Positions 26,116 to 38,122 of a stretch of 64,000 bases of DNA are shown here, in pieces (position 1 is the first letter of the stretch; each line of letters begins with the position of its first letter). Under the pieces are notes generated by a model. It had not been told where the DNA came from and did no database searches. It saw only the letters and a program-made list of their open reading frames with translations. The stretch is from positions 42,380,408-42,444,407 of the forward strand of contig CM070904.1 in NCBI GenBank assembly GCA_036417435.1, written 5' to 3'. This stretch comes from Inia geoffrensis (taxonomy: Eukaryota; Chordata; Mammalia; Artiodactyla; Iniidae). Made by a program: the position numbers and the translations under genes.

Positions 26116-26244
26116 TTTATTTTTACTTAAAAACCAAAGGAACTTTTTGGCCAACCCAATAGATCCTTCACAGGTGTAGGAAAAGGATATGATTTTAGCA
26201 GTTCTATTTGATCTGCTTTAGTTAGGTATTTGCCTCTCTGACCT

Positions 26245-26325
26245 TATCTTTGTTTCTCCAGTGCCTGACCAATTTAGGTTCTTAATAAATGTTTGCTCAG
26301 TAAATGCTAGATGAATGTGAAATTG
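26245..26325 (+). repeat. L2 3'-end fragment
   Basis: 'CCAGTGCCTGACCAATTTAG', 'CTTAATAAATGTTTGCTCAG' and 'GATGAATG' resemble the L2 3' terminus. Confidence 0.6.
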
Positions 26326-26412
26326 TTCCAGTGTCCTGGAATTCTAGAACAAAGAACATTGCTTAGACACTTTTAAAAAGTGATTTGAAAACTAGTAACA
26401 GGAATTGTTACT

Positions 26413-26535
26413 TCGTTTTGTTTTTGGCAGCACCGGGTGGTTTGCGGGATCTTAGTTCCCTGACTAGGGATCCGAACCCAGGCCCTCGGCAGTGAAAGCA
26501 CGGAGTCTTAATCACTAGACCCACAGGGAATTCTC
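26413..26535 (-). mobile_element. CHR-type SINE, reverse, short
   Basis: 'GCGGGATCTTAGTTCCCTGA' and 'GTCTTAATCACTAGACC' with the head end 'CACAGGGAATTCTC'. Tail 'GTTTTGTTTTTG' on the left. Confidence 0.82.
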
Positions 26536-27162
26536 ACTATTGACTATAATTAAATGAGAAGGAAGAGAAATATAAAGGCAAAAGACTGTATTATGATTTG
26601 TTAAAAAAAAAAAAACTATGGAGGCAAAAGCTTTAATCAAATATTTACTCATATTTTTCTAAAATAAAAGAGATGAGGGGAAGAGTAGGAGAAGGGAGAG
26701 GGAGAGAATGTAGGTTTTATTTTGGAGGAAAGTTTTAGGACTCAAATAAATCTGAAAAATGCCTAGGGTTAATGTTAAGTGGATCCAGAATTGGCAACTA
26801 ACTGTGCAGAAACTAAGTACTTTATAGACCTTATCTCCTTTAACACTCACTATATTCTTTCTGTATGAGAAATTATTCCCTTTATGAAGATGAGAAAGCT
26901 AAGGGCCAAAAAGGGAAAGTAACTTGTTCAAGGGTTATAAAACCTAAAAAAACTTTTTTTTTTAACTTGCATTGTTTCATATACACACCTTTTCTTACGT
27001 GTACGTTTCACCTCTGTAACAACAGCCCAGTCAAGAGACAGATCAATTCCATTTCTCCAGGAAGTTCTCTAGAAGGTTACACAATTCCTGAGAGACACTT
27101 TGGATGTTAGTCTATCTCTTTACAACTACACCTCCACATTACTTGCATTAAAAGGGAGATGG

Positions 27163-27370
27163 GGCTTTCCTGGTGGCGTAGTGGTTGAGAGTCTGCCTGC
27201 CGATGCAGAGGACACGGGTTCATGCCCCGGTCCGGGAAGATCCCACATGCCGCGGAGCAGCTGGGCCCGTGAGCCATGGTCGCTGGGCCTGCGCGTCCGG
27301 GGCCTGTGCTCTGCAACGGGAGAGGCCACAACAGTGAGAGGCCCGCGTACTACAAAAAAAAAAAAAAGAG
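27163..27370 (+). mobile_element. CHR-type SINE, cetacean-style body
   Basis: Runs 'GGGCTTTCCTGGTGGCGTAG' to 'GAGAGGCCCGCGTACTAC' plus an A tail. Target-site duplication 'GGGAGATGG' at 27154-27162 and 27371-27379. Confidence 0.92.
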
Positions 27371-27597
27371 GGGAGATGGAAGTTGTTAGGGATAAGCAGT
27401 ATGAGAGCAGCAGCGTGAGAGCAGTGTTCATAGCTCATGGAGAGCCAAGTGATAAAGGTTGAAAAAGTAAAAACAAAACCTCAAAAACATACTTAGGCAA
27501 ATTTAACTCTGTTCTTCTTCATAGTTCATAAGAATATTACTGTTTTGTAAACTAGTTCTACTTTTTAGTTTCATATTAGTACTCATACACATTAAAC

Positions 27598-27770
27598 TAA
27601 TTTATTGAGTGCTTTCTATGTACCAGACACTATACTAGGTGTCTTCTATACATTCCCATTCAGTACACCAGTCATTTGAGATAATTACCATTTATTATTC
27701 CCATTTTACAAACAAAACTGAAGCCCAGAGAGCTTACGCAGCTTCAGGATCTGCACCTGACTCTAAATTC
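27598..27770 (-). repeat. MIR SINE, reverse
   Basis: 'TTATTGAGTGCTTTCTATGT', 'CCAGACACTATACTAGG' and 'CCCATTTTACAAACAAAACT' follow MIR on the minus strand. Confidence 0.8.
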
Positions 27771-28058
27771 AGAAACCAAATTCTCAACCCTGATGGTGTT
27801 CCATGGATAATTCTGTAATATTAAATTATATCTGGTACTTTGTTTTTTAGGAGGCAATAAATTATGTACTGTCTAGTAAATATGTAATACCTTTCTAGTA
27901 GTTGACTTCAAATCTAGTCAATATGTCTTTGCTTAGTATCTGCCATCGTATACACTAGGCAGTGGTTACATAAAGGTGAAAATATAATCTCAAGGAGTTC
28001 AGCATATTTGATGAATTGAAAAAAACCATCGTATTTTCAGTTAAAAATCCTGGATTCA

Positions 28059-28189
28059 GGGACTTCCCTGGTGGTCCCATGGTTAAGACTCCGTGCTTCC
28101 AATGTAAGGGGCACAGGTTCAATCCCTGGTCAGGGCACTAAGATTCCACACGCTGTGGGGCATGGCCAAAAAGTGGGGGGCGGGGGGGG
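28059..28189 (+). mobile_element. CHR-type SINE, short, G-rich tail
   Basis: 'GGGACTTCCCTGGTGGTCCC' to 'GGCATGGCCAAAAAG', then a G-run. Perfect 14-bp target-site duplication 'AAATCCTGGATTCA' at 28045-28058 and 28190-28203. The G-rich tail in place of A is unusual. Confidence 0.92.
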
Positions 28190-28234
28190 AAATCCTGGAT
28201 TCAATTTCTGAATTTTTTTTTGTCTTTTTGGTTT

Positions 28235-28360
28235 TTTTTTAAAACTCTATGACCTTAGATCATATTGCTTCTGTTTCAGTTTCCCTGTCTGTAAAATAGA
28301 AGTCACTACTTCACAGGGTTGTTTAGAGGATCAAATGAGATAATATGTATAGGAGTAAAA
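28235..28360 (+). repeat. MIR fragment
   Basis: 'CAGTTTCCCTGTCTGTAAAA', 'CAGGGTTGTTTAGAGGATCA' and 'AATGAGATAATATG' match the middle of MIR. Confidence 0.8.
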
Positions 28361-29225
28361 TTCTAAAGTGTGAAGTAAAATCTTACAGATTATTGTACTA
28401 ACAATTACAATAAATTTGATTAATTCTATATGAGAGGCATTGGTTATGAAAGTGCTTGGGTAGCTAAGGAGTAATTCATTTTACTGAAGGAAATGGTATG
28501 GGAGTAAACAAACGGTTGGTTAGTAAATATTTTACAGAAGAAGTGGCAATCACGATCAACAGATTAAAACACTGTTGGTGCTTAAAGAAGCAATAAGGTT
28601 AAGTTATCTATTGTTGATTGAGATAACTTACTCCTCTTGTGTTTGATAAAGAGTGTGTTGCTATAATTTATAAATTAGATCTTGAATAAAGATTCTACCT
28701 GAAGGGACCCCTGAGATCAGTTCAAATAATGCCATCCTTCCTTGTCTCCACAGGGCTTAGCTCAGCGTAGAACCTCCCAAGATACTCAAACAGGTCAGTG
28801 AATAAGAGAGAGAGGGACTATAAAGGAACAAATGAATGAGTAAAAAAATCCCACAGGAATGGGGAGTGGGGTGGGGCCTTGCAGCTTGGCCATAGTGAGT
28901 AGTCTCCTGACTGCTAGTCCTGCCCTGTTTTGGTTCACCACAGTTGATATATCACTATAATTTAAACTCTTACCTCATGAAGTTTAATGACCATAGTCAT
29001 AAACTGCCATGCTAAGTATTTAAATAAGGCTGATTTTTTAAAATCCCAATACTGTCTTTATAAGAGTTCTGGAAATAGCCTCCTTTTACTTAATATCTTT
29101 TCCTTCACCCTCCTCTGGAAATAGCCTCCTTTTAAAAGGTGGAATATTTGCTTCATACATTTTAAGGGGATATAACTATTAATATAGATGCAGATAGGCT
29201 TATAATTTTCTTATTATATTGTATA

Positions 29226-29265
29226 ATATAATATGTTATATGTTATTACATATAACATATTATAT
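29226..29265. repeat. Perfect 17-bp inverted repeat, AT-rich
   Basis: Left arm 'ATATAATATGTTATATG' (29226-29242) is the exact reverse complement of the right arm (29249-29265), with a 6-nt loop 'TTATTA'. It belongs to an AT-rich cluster (29205-29320) in which 'TTATTACATATAACA' recurs at 29243 and 29280. Confidence 0.9.
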
Positions 29266-30335
29266 GTAATATGCATGTGTTATTACATATAACATTATTG
29301 TATATGTTATTACACAATATGAAAACAATTGAACTTGCAGCAACTAGCATGACATATAAATCTAGTGGTTTTTAAATGATGATTTTTTTTTTTTAATGGT
29401 TGCCAAAGAGCCAGACTGTCCTGAATATGTAATGCTACGGGAAACGCAGTCAGGTTCTGAAGTGATCTGTAGTCGATTTTTTTTTTTCCCAAGAAGTTCA
29501 TGGCACCATGAGGAAATCATGTAGTGACATCGAGTACATCTTAGTCTACAGTGTATGAGTCTTACTGTATAAGCTTATGTTAGAACTGGATAGGATTTAG
29601 TGATTCTCGCCCTGAATGCTTTGTTTCGCCAACAGCTCAGTGATGTGCAAAAGGGCATGTGTTCTGAAACCAAAAACGGCCAGGGATAGAATCCAGGTCT
29701 CTCCACACATGGACCCCAGGGCTTTTTTCCATTTTTACCTTTGTTAAGGAAAATGACATTGCATCTATGTCAAGAAACGTTAAATAACTTTTAGTTTTAA
29801 TCTTTTTAAAAAAAAATACATTAAAGCGACAGAAATGGAGTGATTTTGGGGGGTTACAGTGTGTGTACAGGGGAGTTGACTTTTAGTTTTTTGTTCTTTT
29901 TTTTAAGGGAGAACCTTGGCATTGAATGACAAGGCAGCAGTAAGCAGAGGCTTTAAATCCCTGCTTGTGTACAAACCTTCACCAACATGTATTAATGGCT
30001 TTTAGGATTTATCAAACAGAGAAAGGGTTCATCTTAAAATGTCTGTATTTTGCCTATACTAATAAAGTTTCCATATATATGTTATTAGAACTACCTCCTT
30101 ACTATCGGTGTTAGAGGATGTTGTAGATTTCAAAACAGATTCCATAACACTGGAATAAGACCCTGAAACAGAGAAGTTGAAAACTAGCCCAAGAGGTCTA
30201 CCTCTCAGGATAATACTCAGGTAAGATGGAAGACTTAATCATAAGTAGAGGACAGATGGATAGCTGCAGCAGGGATGATGAGATTTTTGTATTATTGGTA
30301 ATAATAGCTTTCTGGTCTAATCCTCACACTAGAAA

Positions 30336-30520
30336 TGTGATTCTCAGTGTGAGATCCCTAGATGAGCAGCATCAGCACCATCTGAGACTTGTTAGAAATG
30401 CAAATTCTGAGGCCTGACCCAGACCCCCTGAATCATTAATCCTAGGGTTGGGGCTCAGTATTCTGGTTTCACAAGGCTTCCAGGTGATTCTAATGCACAG
30501 TTAAATTTGAGAATCACTGC
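30336..30520. mobile_element. MER5-like hAT-Charlie DNA transposon
   Basis: 'TGTGATTCTCAGTGTGAG' at the left and 'GAGAATCACTG' at the right are inverted termini. The middle includes 'GAAATGCAAATTCTGAGGCC' and 'CCAGGTGATTCTAATGCACA', typical of MER5A. An 8-bp flanking duplication differs at one base ('ACTAGAAA' and 'CCTAGAAA'). Confidence 0.85.
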
Positions 30521-30594
30521 CCTAGAAAAATATAAACCTGTGGGTCTGCGTGATTTGCCCTAGAAAAATATAAACCTGTGGGTCTAAGTGATTT
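30519..30594. repeat. 38-bp tandem duplication
   Basis: Two adjacent 38-bp copies (30519-30556 and 30557-30594) starting 'GCCCTAGAAAAATATAAACC', differing only at 'GC' versus 'AA' near the 3' end. The first copy starts at the last bases of the MER5-like element. Confidence 0.93.
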
Positions 30595-30830
30595 TAATCA
30601 CTTAGAGGCTGGTACTACTTGGTTGGACCATATCAAATTACCCATAGTCTCCTGCCTTTGATTTACCAAAATTTCAAATTACCAAGTTTTAAAGAAAAGT
30701 CACCTTTTATTTTGGGCAGAGAGTTCAAACTGTAAAACTGCTATTTCACTTAGGCCTCTCAATAACCAAAGTAGGAAAAAATTAAGGGCCCCAGTAAGAG
30801 ACTATAAGGTAAATGGAAGTATTTGCGCAA

Positions 30831-30868
30831 CGTGTGTGTGTGTGCGCGCCCGCGCTCACGCGCACGCC
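30831..30868. repeat. Alternating purine-pyrimidine (GT/GC) tract
   Basis: A (GT)n run passes into 'GCGCGCCCGCGCTCACGCGC', a nearly continuous purine-pyrimidine alternation of about 38 bp with several CpGs in AT-rich surroundings. Confidence 0.85.
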
Positions 30869-31289
30869 ATGGGTAATTTCGTCATAAGCCGTGACTCCTG
30901 TGTGCCTGTCTACTCCCTCCCAGCTCTTTTAGCTTTCCTCTTCTATAGGAGTATATATAGTCAGGAAGCAGGAATGGTCTTCCAACCCCCAGCCATTTTT
31001 TTTCTTGAGGGTTCAGAATATTTCCGTTGTTATATCCTTCATCAGCCCCTGTTCCTGCCCCCTAAGATTTTTACTAGGACCTGTGTCTAGATGTGCTACC
31101 ACTGAGTTGAATCACTCTCCTGAGAGTCACAGCTGTTTCTCTTTCAAAGAGGAGCCTTTCTCTCCGTGTTGTATGCATTTTAGTGAACTTTAGTAAACTT
31201 GAGATAAACTGGTTTTAAGTGATTGGAACTACAAGATGGCTTTTCTCCATTATTTTCCTCAGACCATTTAATTAGTCCCCTCCCTCTTT

Positions 31290-31440
31290 TTAAAAAATAA
31301 ACGCTGAGCATTGTGCTAGGCTTTGCATTGCAGAAATGAATAAAACAGAAAAACCTTCAAGAAGATCATAGTTTAGGTAAAAACACAGCTGTTCTGTGCA
31401 CGTAAAACTCAGTAGTAAAAGGCAGTAAATGAACGGAGGG
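31290..31440 (-). repeat. Possible L2 fragment
   Basis: 'GCTGAGCATTGTGCTAGGCT' followed by 'AGAAATGAATAAAACAGA' resembles L2 reverse text. Weak. Confidence 0.4.
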
Positions 31441-32259
31441 TGATGGAGGTGGTAGGTGTATTTAATGGGAGCTGACTATGGCAATCAGTAACCAATTTCA
31501 GTTTTCTAAATGGGCATACTGTGTTATGTACTGCTTTCCCTCCTGCTTATAATGCTTCTTAAAAATAGAATTCGTAATTATGTTGCGATTCATATTACAT
31601 AAGAGTAAAAAGAATAGGAAGTTACCTTCCCACCCCCATTTCCACTCCCCACTGTAAATTGTGCCTGCTTTTAGTTCTAGACAGTATTGCCTACCTCTGT
31701 GAATGATAGTCCTGTTTCTCTCCTCACTCCATCAATCTCCCAATTATTATTCGTTGCTAAGGCTACATCATCAATGTGTTTGCATTTTAATTTCTTTTTT
31801 GCTTTATTTGCAGACCAATTCTAAAAATTTTAAACCTGGAAATATTTATAATGTGATTATATAAATACTTACTATAGAACAAAGTAGGGTGGCCTCACAG
31901 AAAATGAAATGTAATCCTATGTACATAAAAACTTTACCAGTGGAAATTTTTCTAAGTGTCAAATCGTAGTGAATTCTCCTAGTTCTTCTTTAGTTTCCTT
32001 CTCTACTGAGACCTGTTCAATTCTGTTGTTTTTTCAGGCCCATGGTTTCTTTCTTTAGGGTTCGTTTTCATTTGGTTAGAGCTGTGGTCTTCAAAACAAA
32101 ACATCCACATAAACGGGTTACACGAGATAATTTGGGGGGCTGTCAGAATATATTAAAAATTAAATTATTTAATTTTTACCTGATTATTTTAAATTTTAAT
32201 TTTGATATGCTTTATAATATACATAAATATATTACTATAATAATACATTAATTTATAAG

Positions 32260-32930
32260 TAGACATGCATGCTGAGAGCAAATGGTTTTTTACTCGTAAA
32301 GGCATGTCATACAAAAAAGTTTGGAGTTCATTGGGTTCATTGAGTAATTTTCAATATAGAATGACAAACTTTTCAAGTATTTGCTGTCTGAAAATGTCCT
32401 TTCTTCAGCTTGCATTCCTGAAGAATTCTGAGTATAAAATTCTAAATTCAAAATTCTTCTTAAAAACCTTAAAAGCATTTCTCCTTATATCTTAACAGTA
32501 TTTAGATTTCAGTGTGACTGGTTCCTTTGTAGATAACATGAGAAGTTTTAGGATTTTCTCTTTTTTGGTGGAACTTTGAAATTTTGCCAGGATGTGTCTA
32601 GGTATAGATCTTTTTTCAGTAAGCATTCTTGGTACTTGGTGAGGCCTGACTGGGAACTTGTGTCTTCCTTCAGATCGTGGAAATAGTCTTCTGGTTTTTT
32701 CTCTTGATGTATCTCTGTTATTTCTGTCTTAATCCCCTTCAGGAGCATTTAATGGCTCTCCTGCTGGAATACTGGATCTCTTCTGTCTGACCTCCATGTC
32801 CCTAACTTCTCTTATTTCCTATATTCTTTGTGTATTTAGTTTGTGTCTTCAAAAGTAGCCTTTATCTTTTATTCTCCATTAATTATAAACATTTTATTGT
32901 TTATCTTACCCATTGGAATTATCATTTAAA
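32260..32930 (-). repeat. Possible old L1-derived segment
   Basis: 'GTATAAAATTCTAAATTC', 'CCAGGATGTGTCTAGGTATA' and 'CTTGGTACTTGGTGAGGCCT' resemble decayed reverse-oriented L1 text. No frame survives. Confidence 0.45.
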
Positions 32931-32934
32931 TATA

Positions 32935-33207
32935 TATATTTTTTGATATTTATTATTTTTGGCTGCGTCTGGTCTTAGTTGCGGCACACGGGCTCTTCGT
33001 TGCAGTGTGCAGGCTTCTCTTTAGTTGTGGCACGCAGGCTCCACAGTGTGTGGGCTCAGTAGTTGCGATGCTTGGGCTCTCTAGTTGTGACACGTGGGCT
33101 TAGTTGCCCCCCAGCATGTGGGATCTTAGTTCCCTGACCAGGGATTGAACCAGCATCCCCTGCGTTGGAAGGCGGATCCTTAACCACTGGACCACCAGGG
33201 AAGCCCC
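32935..33207 (-). mobile_element. CHR-type SINE, reverse, long form
   Basis: Long body with repeated 'TAGTTGTGGCACGCAGGCT'-like units, then 'GGGATCTTAGTTCCCTGACC' and head 'CCACCAGGGAAGCCCC'. Weak flanking 'TCATTTA' duplication. Confidence 0.88.
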
Positions 33208-33867
33208 TCATTTATATTTTTAATTAACAGGAATTCTTGTTTTCTAACCACTTGTTCAAAGCAGCTTATTCCTGCTTTATTTAAGTGTACCATGCTGTCC
33301 CCTAAATTGTCTCCATTTCTACCAGGGTTATTTTGTTTTATTTTACAGTTTTGGACCTTTTCCCAATTGTCTGTTGTGATTTTCTCCTTTAAGTTTCTCT
33401 GCTAACTTGTTCCTATCTAATTGATTTATCTGCTAATTTGTTTCCATTTATCTTCCTTAAATTTCTGATCCACCAATATCATCCTTTTGTATTTTCCAGC
33501 CCAGTTATGCCTTCATTCTTTTGCAAAAATTTGTTTTCATTTCATTGGTATGTTGAGAAATAAAAAAAGACAGATAAATGTGCTCATTTGACTGCCTTGA
33601 ACTGTGTACTGCTTTCAAAATTCCATCTTGGGTACAATATCTGATCCAGACATCTAGAAATTAGAAAGTTGATGGAAGGCCATATAATCTGTCACATGAG
33701 TTTGGAAGAGAGTATGAAACCCCTTTGTTTGTTTGTTTTGGTTTTGGTTGTTTTTTTCTGTTACTAACATGCTAGAAAGGTCATCTTTAAGAATTATAAG
33801 CTTAGGCTGAATCCAGGCAGGCAGGCAGACATTGCCAAAATTTAGCATTATAATCCTGGGTAGAGTA

Positions 33868-34012
33868 TGTAGCCTTTTTGCACTCTAGTTTACTCTCCTA
33901 TAACATTGGCAGAAGCAGTGATTACACCCCTCGTAGAGTTATTTTGGGAATCAAATTAGAGAAATACTTAGGCCTGGCATATAGAAAGCCTTTACAAAAT
34001 ATTTATTCTTGG
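33868..34012 (+). repeat. MIR fragment
   Basis: 'GTAGAGTTATTTTGGGAATC' and 'GGCCTGGCATATAGAAAGCC' match the 3' half of MIR. Confidence 0.7.
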
Positions 34013-34589
34013 TATTGTTAGATTGCTTCTATTCAGGAAAAAGTTACACATTTTAGATAACTCTTTCCTTATAGAACAGATAAGTTTCTCTAAAGTTGGC
34101 TATGAAGTTGATTATTATAAAATAAATTTTCACAATGATTCGTCGTATAGTACTGAAGATGCATTTGCAGAGAAAACTTCCTCAATTCCATGAGTTGAAA
34201 ACCTTGGATGAAGAAGTCTGTTGGTGACTTGCTGGAATCAGTAGCAAACATACTTGCAGTAACTGCTAGAGATTTTTGTTCCCTCTTAGTAAGCACCTAC
34301 TGGAATAGTAATAGGGTTCTTTGCATGATTGGACTCATAGGAAGCTAATAAGTAACACTCATCTCATTGTATCATTTTTCTGTGTGTGTACTGCTGTAAA
34401 GTTATAATAAATATGTATATTTTTATGGTCTTCTTGAATGTGATGATAATTCCACTTCCTCTTCTACCCCCAAACTCTTAAATTGTCCAAAAACGCAGCT
34501 TCTTATTGTCTCTTACATGAATCACCTTTATCATTGACTTAAGTCTGTTTTCTAAACTACAAACCTTGATATCCATAATTCCTCAAAAC

Positions 34590-37500
34590 CTTGTCACTTC
34601 TACCTCTGCTCTTCTGACTTCATTCTCATTGCTGTATAATATTTCACTATATGAATGTACCATAGTTTACCCATTCTATTACTTAGGAATAATTTGGGTA
34701 GTTTTCAGTTTTTGACAATCACAAGAGCTTTACTGCTTTGTTTTTATATTTATATGTAGAGCCCATCAATGAGCAATCTTGTACACATATTTTGAAGAAC
34801 ATATGAATGTGTGCTTCTGGCTGTATACCCAGGAGTGGAATTGATGGGTTTCAAGGCATTCAATTGTTTGGTTTTAATAGATATTGCAAGCAGTTTTCCA
34901 AAGCGGCTAAACTAATTTATACTTTCACCATCAGTGTAATTTTAGAGATTCATTTCTCCCTCTCTGGCAACATGTATTATCTTTTTTAATTTTAATTTTA
35001 GCCATCCTGTTGTGTGAGTAGTGGTTATCACACTGTTGTCTTAATATATTTGCCTGATGACTAATGAAGTTGAACACCTTTTCACATGTTGACTGACCTT
35101 TTGGATATCTTTTTTTTTTTTTTTTTACTTTTTATGAAGTATTTAAGTCTTTGGCCAATTTTTATGTTCAATTCCCTGCACTTTTTATAATAATTTGTAG
35201 GAATTCTCTGTATACTCTGGGTGTAAGCCAGATAAGTATCAGATCCCTGTATTGCAAATATCTTTTTCTACCCTGTGTCCTGCTTAAGAAATATTTGCCT
35301 ACCCCAGAGTTGTAAAGATATTCTCCCCTTCCCCGCCCCCTCCAAGTTTTATTGCTTTACTTTTATATTTATATCTGAACTAAATATGGAATGGATCATT
35401 GTATATGACATGAGGTAGGAGTCAAGATTTTATTTTTCTGTATGACCGTCCATCTGACCCAGGACCATAAAGACTGTCATTTCTGTACTGCATTTCGTTA
35501 TTTGTCATAAATGTGCTAAATATGTGTACATCTGTTTCCAGATCCTGTTTTCTTCCATTGATCAGTTTCTCTAATTTTTTCACCAGTACCACTCTGTCTT
35601 AATTTCAATAGCTGTATTTTAAGTCGTGAAATTTTATACTTATTTTTTATACTTAAGTCTTGATGTCATACACTTGACATACTTATAATCCTTTAGCTTT
35701 GTTGTTCTTCAAGAATGCTTATGCATATCCGTATAAATTTTAGAATTCATCTGACAATTTCCACAAAAAGCAAAACTGGGATTTTGATAGTGATTGCAGT
35801 GAATTTATATGTCAATCTGGGGAGAATTCTTTATAAGATTTATTTTACATTTCATGAACCATGGCATATTTCTTTTTACTTTACTTTTCGCTCAGTACCA
35901 TTTTGTAGTTTTCAGTATAGAGTTTGTGAGCATCTTTCATTAGATTTACTTCTAGGAAAAGTGGATTTTTAATTTATAAATGGTATCTTTAAAATTTTCT
36001 ATTTTCTAGTTGTTGCTAACACACAGAAATACAATAGATTTTTATATGTTATACAGCAGCTTGTACAAAATTCCTTGTTAATTCTGTTAGTTTGTACACA
36101 ATCATGTGCGTTATCTGGGAATGATGATGATTTTCTTTTTTCTTTTCCAATTCTTATGCCTTTATTTTTTTCCTGCTTTAAGGTACTGCCTGGGACCTCA
36201 AGTGCAGTGTTGAGTGAAAGTGCTGATAGTGGTCTTTCTTGTCTCATCTCACCTGGAACTCTTACTGTAGGGGTGTGGGTATGTGTTTTAAGACACTTTT
36301 TGTAAAATTAAAGAAGCTCTTTTTTTTTTTTGTAAGTTCTCTTTTATTCGCAGTTTTTTAAAGAGTTTTTATCCCAAATGGGTATTAAATTTTATCAAAT
36401 GCTTTTTCTGCATCTGTCAGGGTGATCTGTTTTCCCCCTTTTTTGGTTAATAGAAAAATCTAATAGATTCTGATGTTAATCACCCTTGCACTACTCAAAT
36501 AAAACTTCATTGGTCATGAAATATACTTTTCATGCAATCCTAGGTTTGACTTGCTATTAATTTGCTTAGGATTTTTATATGTATGTTCACGAGACAGACT
36601 TTCCTATATTTTTCCTTCTTGTAATGCACTTGACAGGTTTTGGTATAAAAGTTACACTGGTTTCATCAGACAAGCTGCGAAGTTTGTTTTCCATTTTGTG
36701 GAAGAGCTTGTGGCAGTGAAGCCATTCCTATAAGTTTTCCTTGTGAGAGGGTTTTTAATAATTAAAGTTTAATAAAAATAGGACTTTATAATTTTCTCTT
36801 TCATATTGTATGTCAGTTTTGGAAAGTGATTTTTTCAGGTAATGTTCTCATTTTACTTAAATTATCAATTAAGTTGGTGTAATGTTTTCATGATAGCCTC
36901 ATTATCCTTCAGAGCATCATTTTAGGTGGTGTAAATTTGTGTCCTCTCTCATTTCCCTTGATTAGTCTAAAGCTATCGATTTTATAATTTTTTTCAAAAA
37001 TAATACAAAGCATTTGGCTTTGCATTTTCCTCTGTTGTCTGTTGTACATTTTTTTTCCTAGTCATTGCTTTCTGCTCATACTTTTATTATTTCTTCTACT
37101 TTCTTTGGGTTTGACATACTCTTTTCTAGCTTCCTTAGATAGAAGCGTGTCATTGATTTTCAGCCTTCCTTATCTGATATATGCATGAAAGGTATAAATT
37201 TCCTAAGCATTGGTATAACTACATCTTACAAGTTTGGAAATTTCTTACCTTTAATATTCAGTTCAAAATGTTTTCTAATTCTCATTGTGATTTCTTTTTT
37301 CACCTAGAGATTTAGAAAGCTATTATTTAATTTTTGGAGATTAGGTATTTTCTAGTTATCTTTTCGCTTATTGATTTTTAACTTAATCCCACTGTGATTA
37401 AGGTTTATACTTTGAATGATTTCATTGACCAGTATTTGTTTGTAAGGCTTTCTTTATCTTGCAGTAATATGGTCAGTTTTGGCAAATGATTCCTGTGCCA

Positions 37501-37905
37501 TTGAAAATAATTTTCATTCTTTTGCTGTTGGGTGCCATATCTCTCCCCTCAACTCCTGCCTCTCTCCCTCCCTCTGGCCCCTCATATATATATATATATG
37601 AATATGTGTATGTATATTTACCTATATATGTAATTAAGATTGTTCTTTCACTTACTGAAAGAAGTGAATTAAAGTCTCCCAGTGTGATTTTTGGAATCAT
37701 CCTATTGCATACAGACACGTTTAGTATTATGTTTTTATGATTGACCTTTTTCTCATTTTATTATTTTCCTTTTTATGTCTCTGAATGCTTCTTGCTTTGA
37801 AATTTCAAATTTAGCTAATGTAGCTGTACCTGCTTTGTTTTGGATAGGATTTGTCAGTTATATATTTATTCTCATTATTTTTAACCTAAACCTTTCTTTA
37901 CCCTT
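34590..37905 (-). repeat. Old L1 (L1M-type), reverse, 3' region to ORF2
   Basis: Reading left to right on + gives L1 3' region first ('GTATACCCAGGAGTGGAATT'), then reverse-complement ORF2 ('TTATCAAATGCTTTTTCTGC', 'ACTTCATTGGTCATGA') and upstream ORF2 ('CCCACTGTGATTAAGG', 'TGTGATTTTTGGAATCAT'). Many substitutions and small gaps; no long frame. It lies antisense within intron 1. Confidence 0.75.
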
Positions 37906-37908
37906 ATA

Positions 37909-38122
37909 CAGGCACAACTTTTATTGCATTTTGCTTTATTGTGCTTCACAGATAATGTGTCTTTACAAATTGAAGGTTGTGGCAACCCTGTGTTGTCAGA
38001 TGATGGTCAGCATTTTTAGCAAGAAAATATTTTTTAATTAATATATGTACATTTTTTTTAGACATAATGCTACTGCACACTTTAGTAAACTATAGTATAG
38101 TGTAAACATAACTTGTATATGC
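37909..38122 (+). mobile_element. Tigger/MER2-like DNA transposon remnant
   Basis: Starts 'CAGGCACAACTTTTATTGCA' and includes 'TTACAAATTGAAGGTTGTGG' and 'GCATTTTTAGCAAGAAAATA', which are both ends of a Tigger-type element joined by a large internal deletion. A SINE interrupts it at about 38123. The same kind of element occurs at 45520-46004. Confidence 0.75.

Larger units (their letters stand above)
24824..26159 (+). mobile_element. Mariner-type DNA transposon with internal insertion
   Basis: Begins 'TGGGGTTCGCCAAAAAGTTC' and ends 'GGAACTTTTTGGCCAACCCAA'-like sequence; the termini are inverted repeats and are flanked by TA (24822-24823 and 26160-26161), the mariner target. It sits in SPOPL intron 1. 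Length 1336 bp is close to a full-size mariner (about 1.28 kb) plus a 74-bp foreign insertion at 25629-25702. Confidence 0.92.

Noticed and set aside
27163..27370. tRNA gene signal (A- and B-box-like sequence)
   Set aside because: This is the tRNA-derived head of the SINE; it cannot fold as a functional tRNA and is followed by the SINE body and A tail.
28753..28793. Mini exon-like segment between 'GTCTCCACAG' and 'AAACAG|GTCAGT' in intron 1
   Set aside because: Only 41 nt with a weak donor, deep in the 5' UTR intron, and nothing else supports it.
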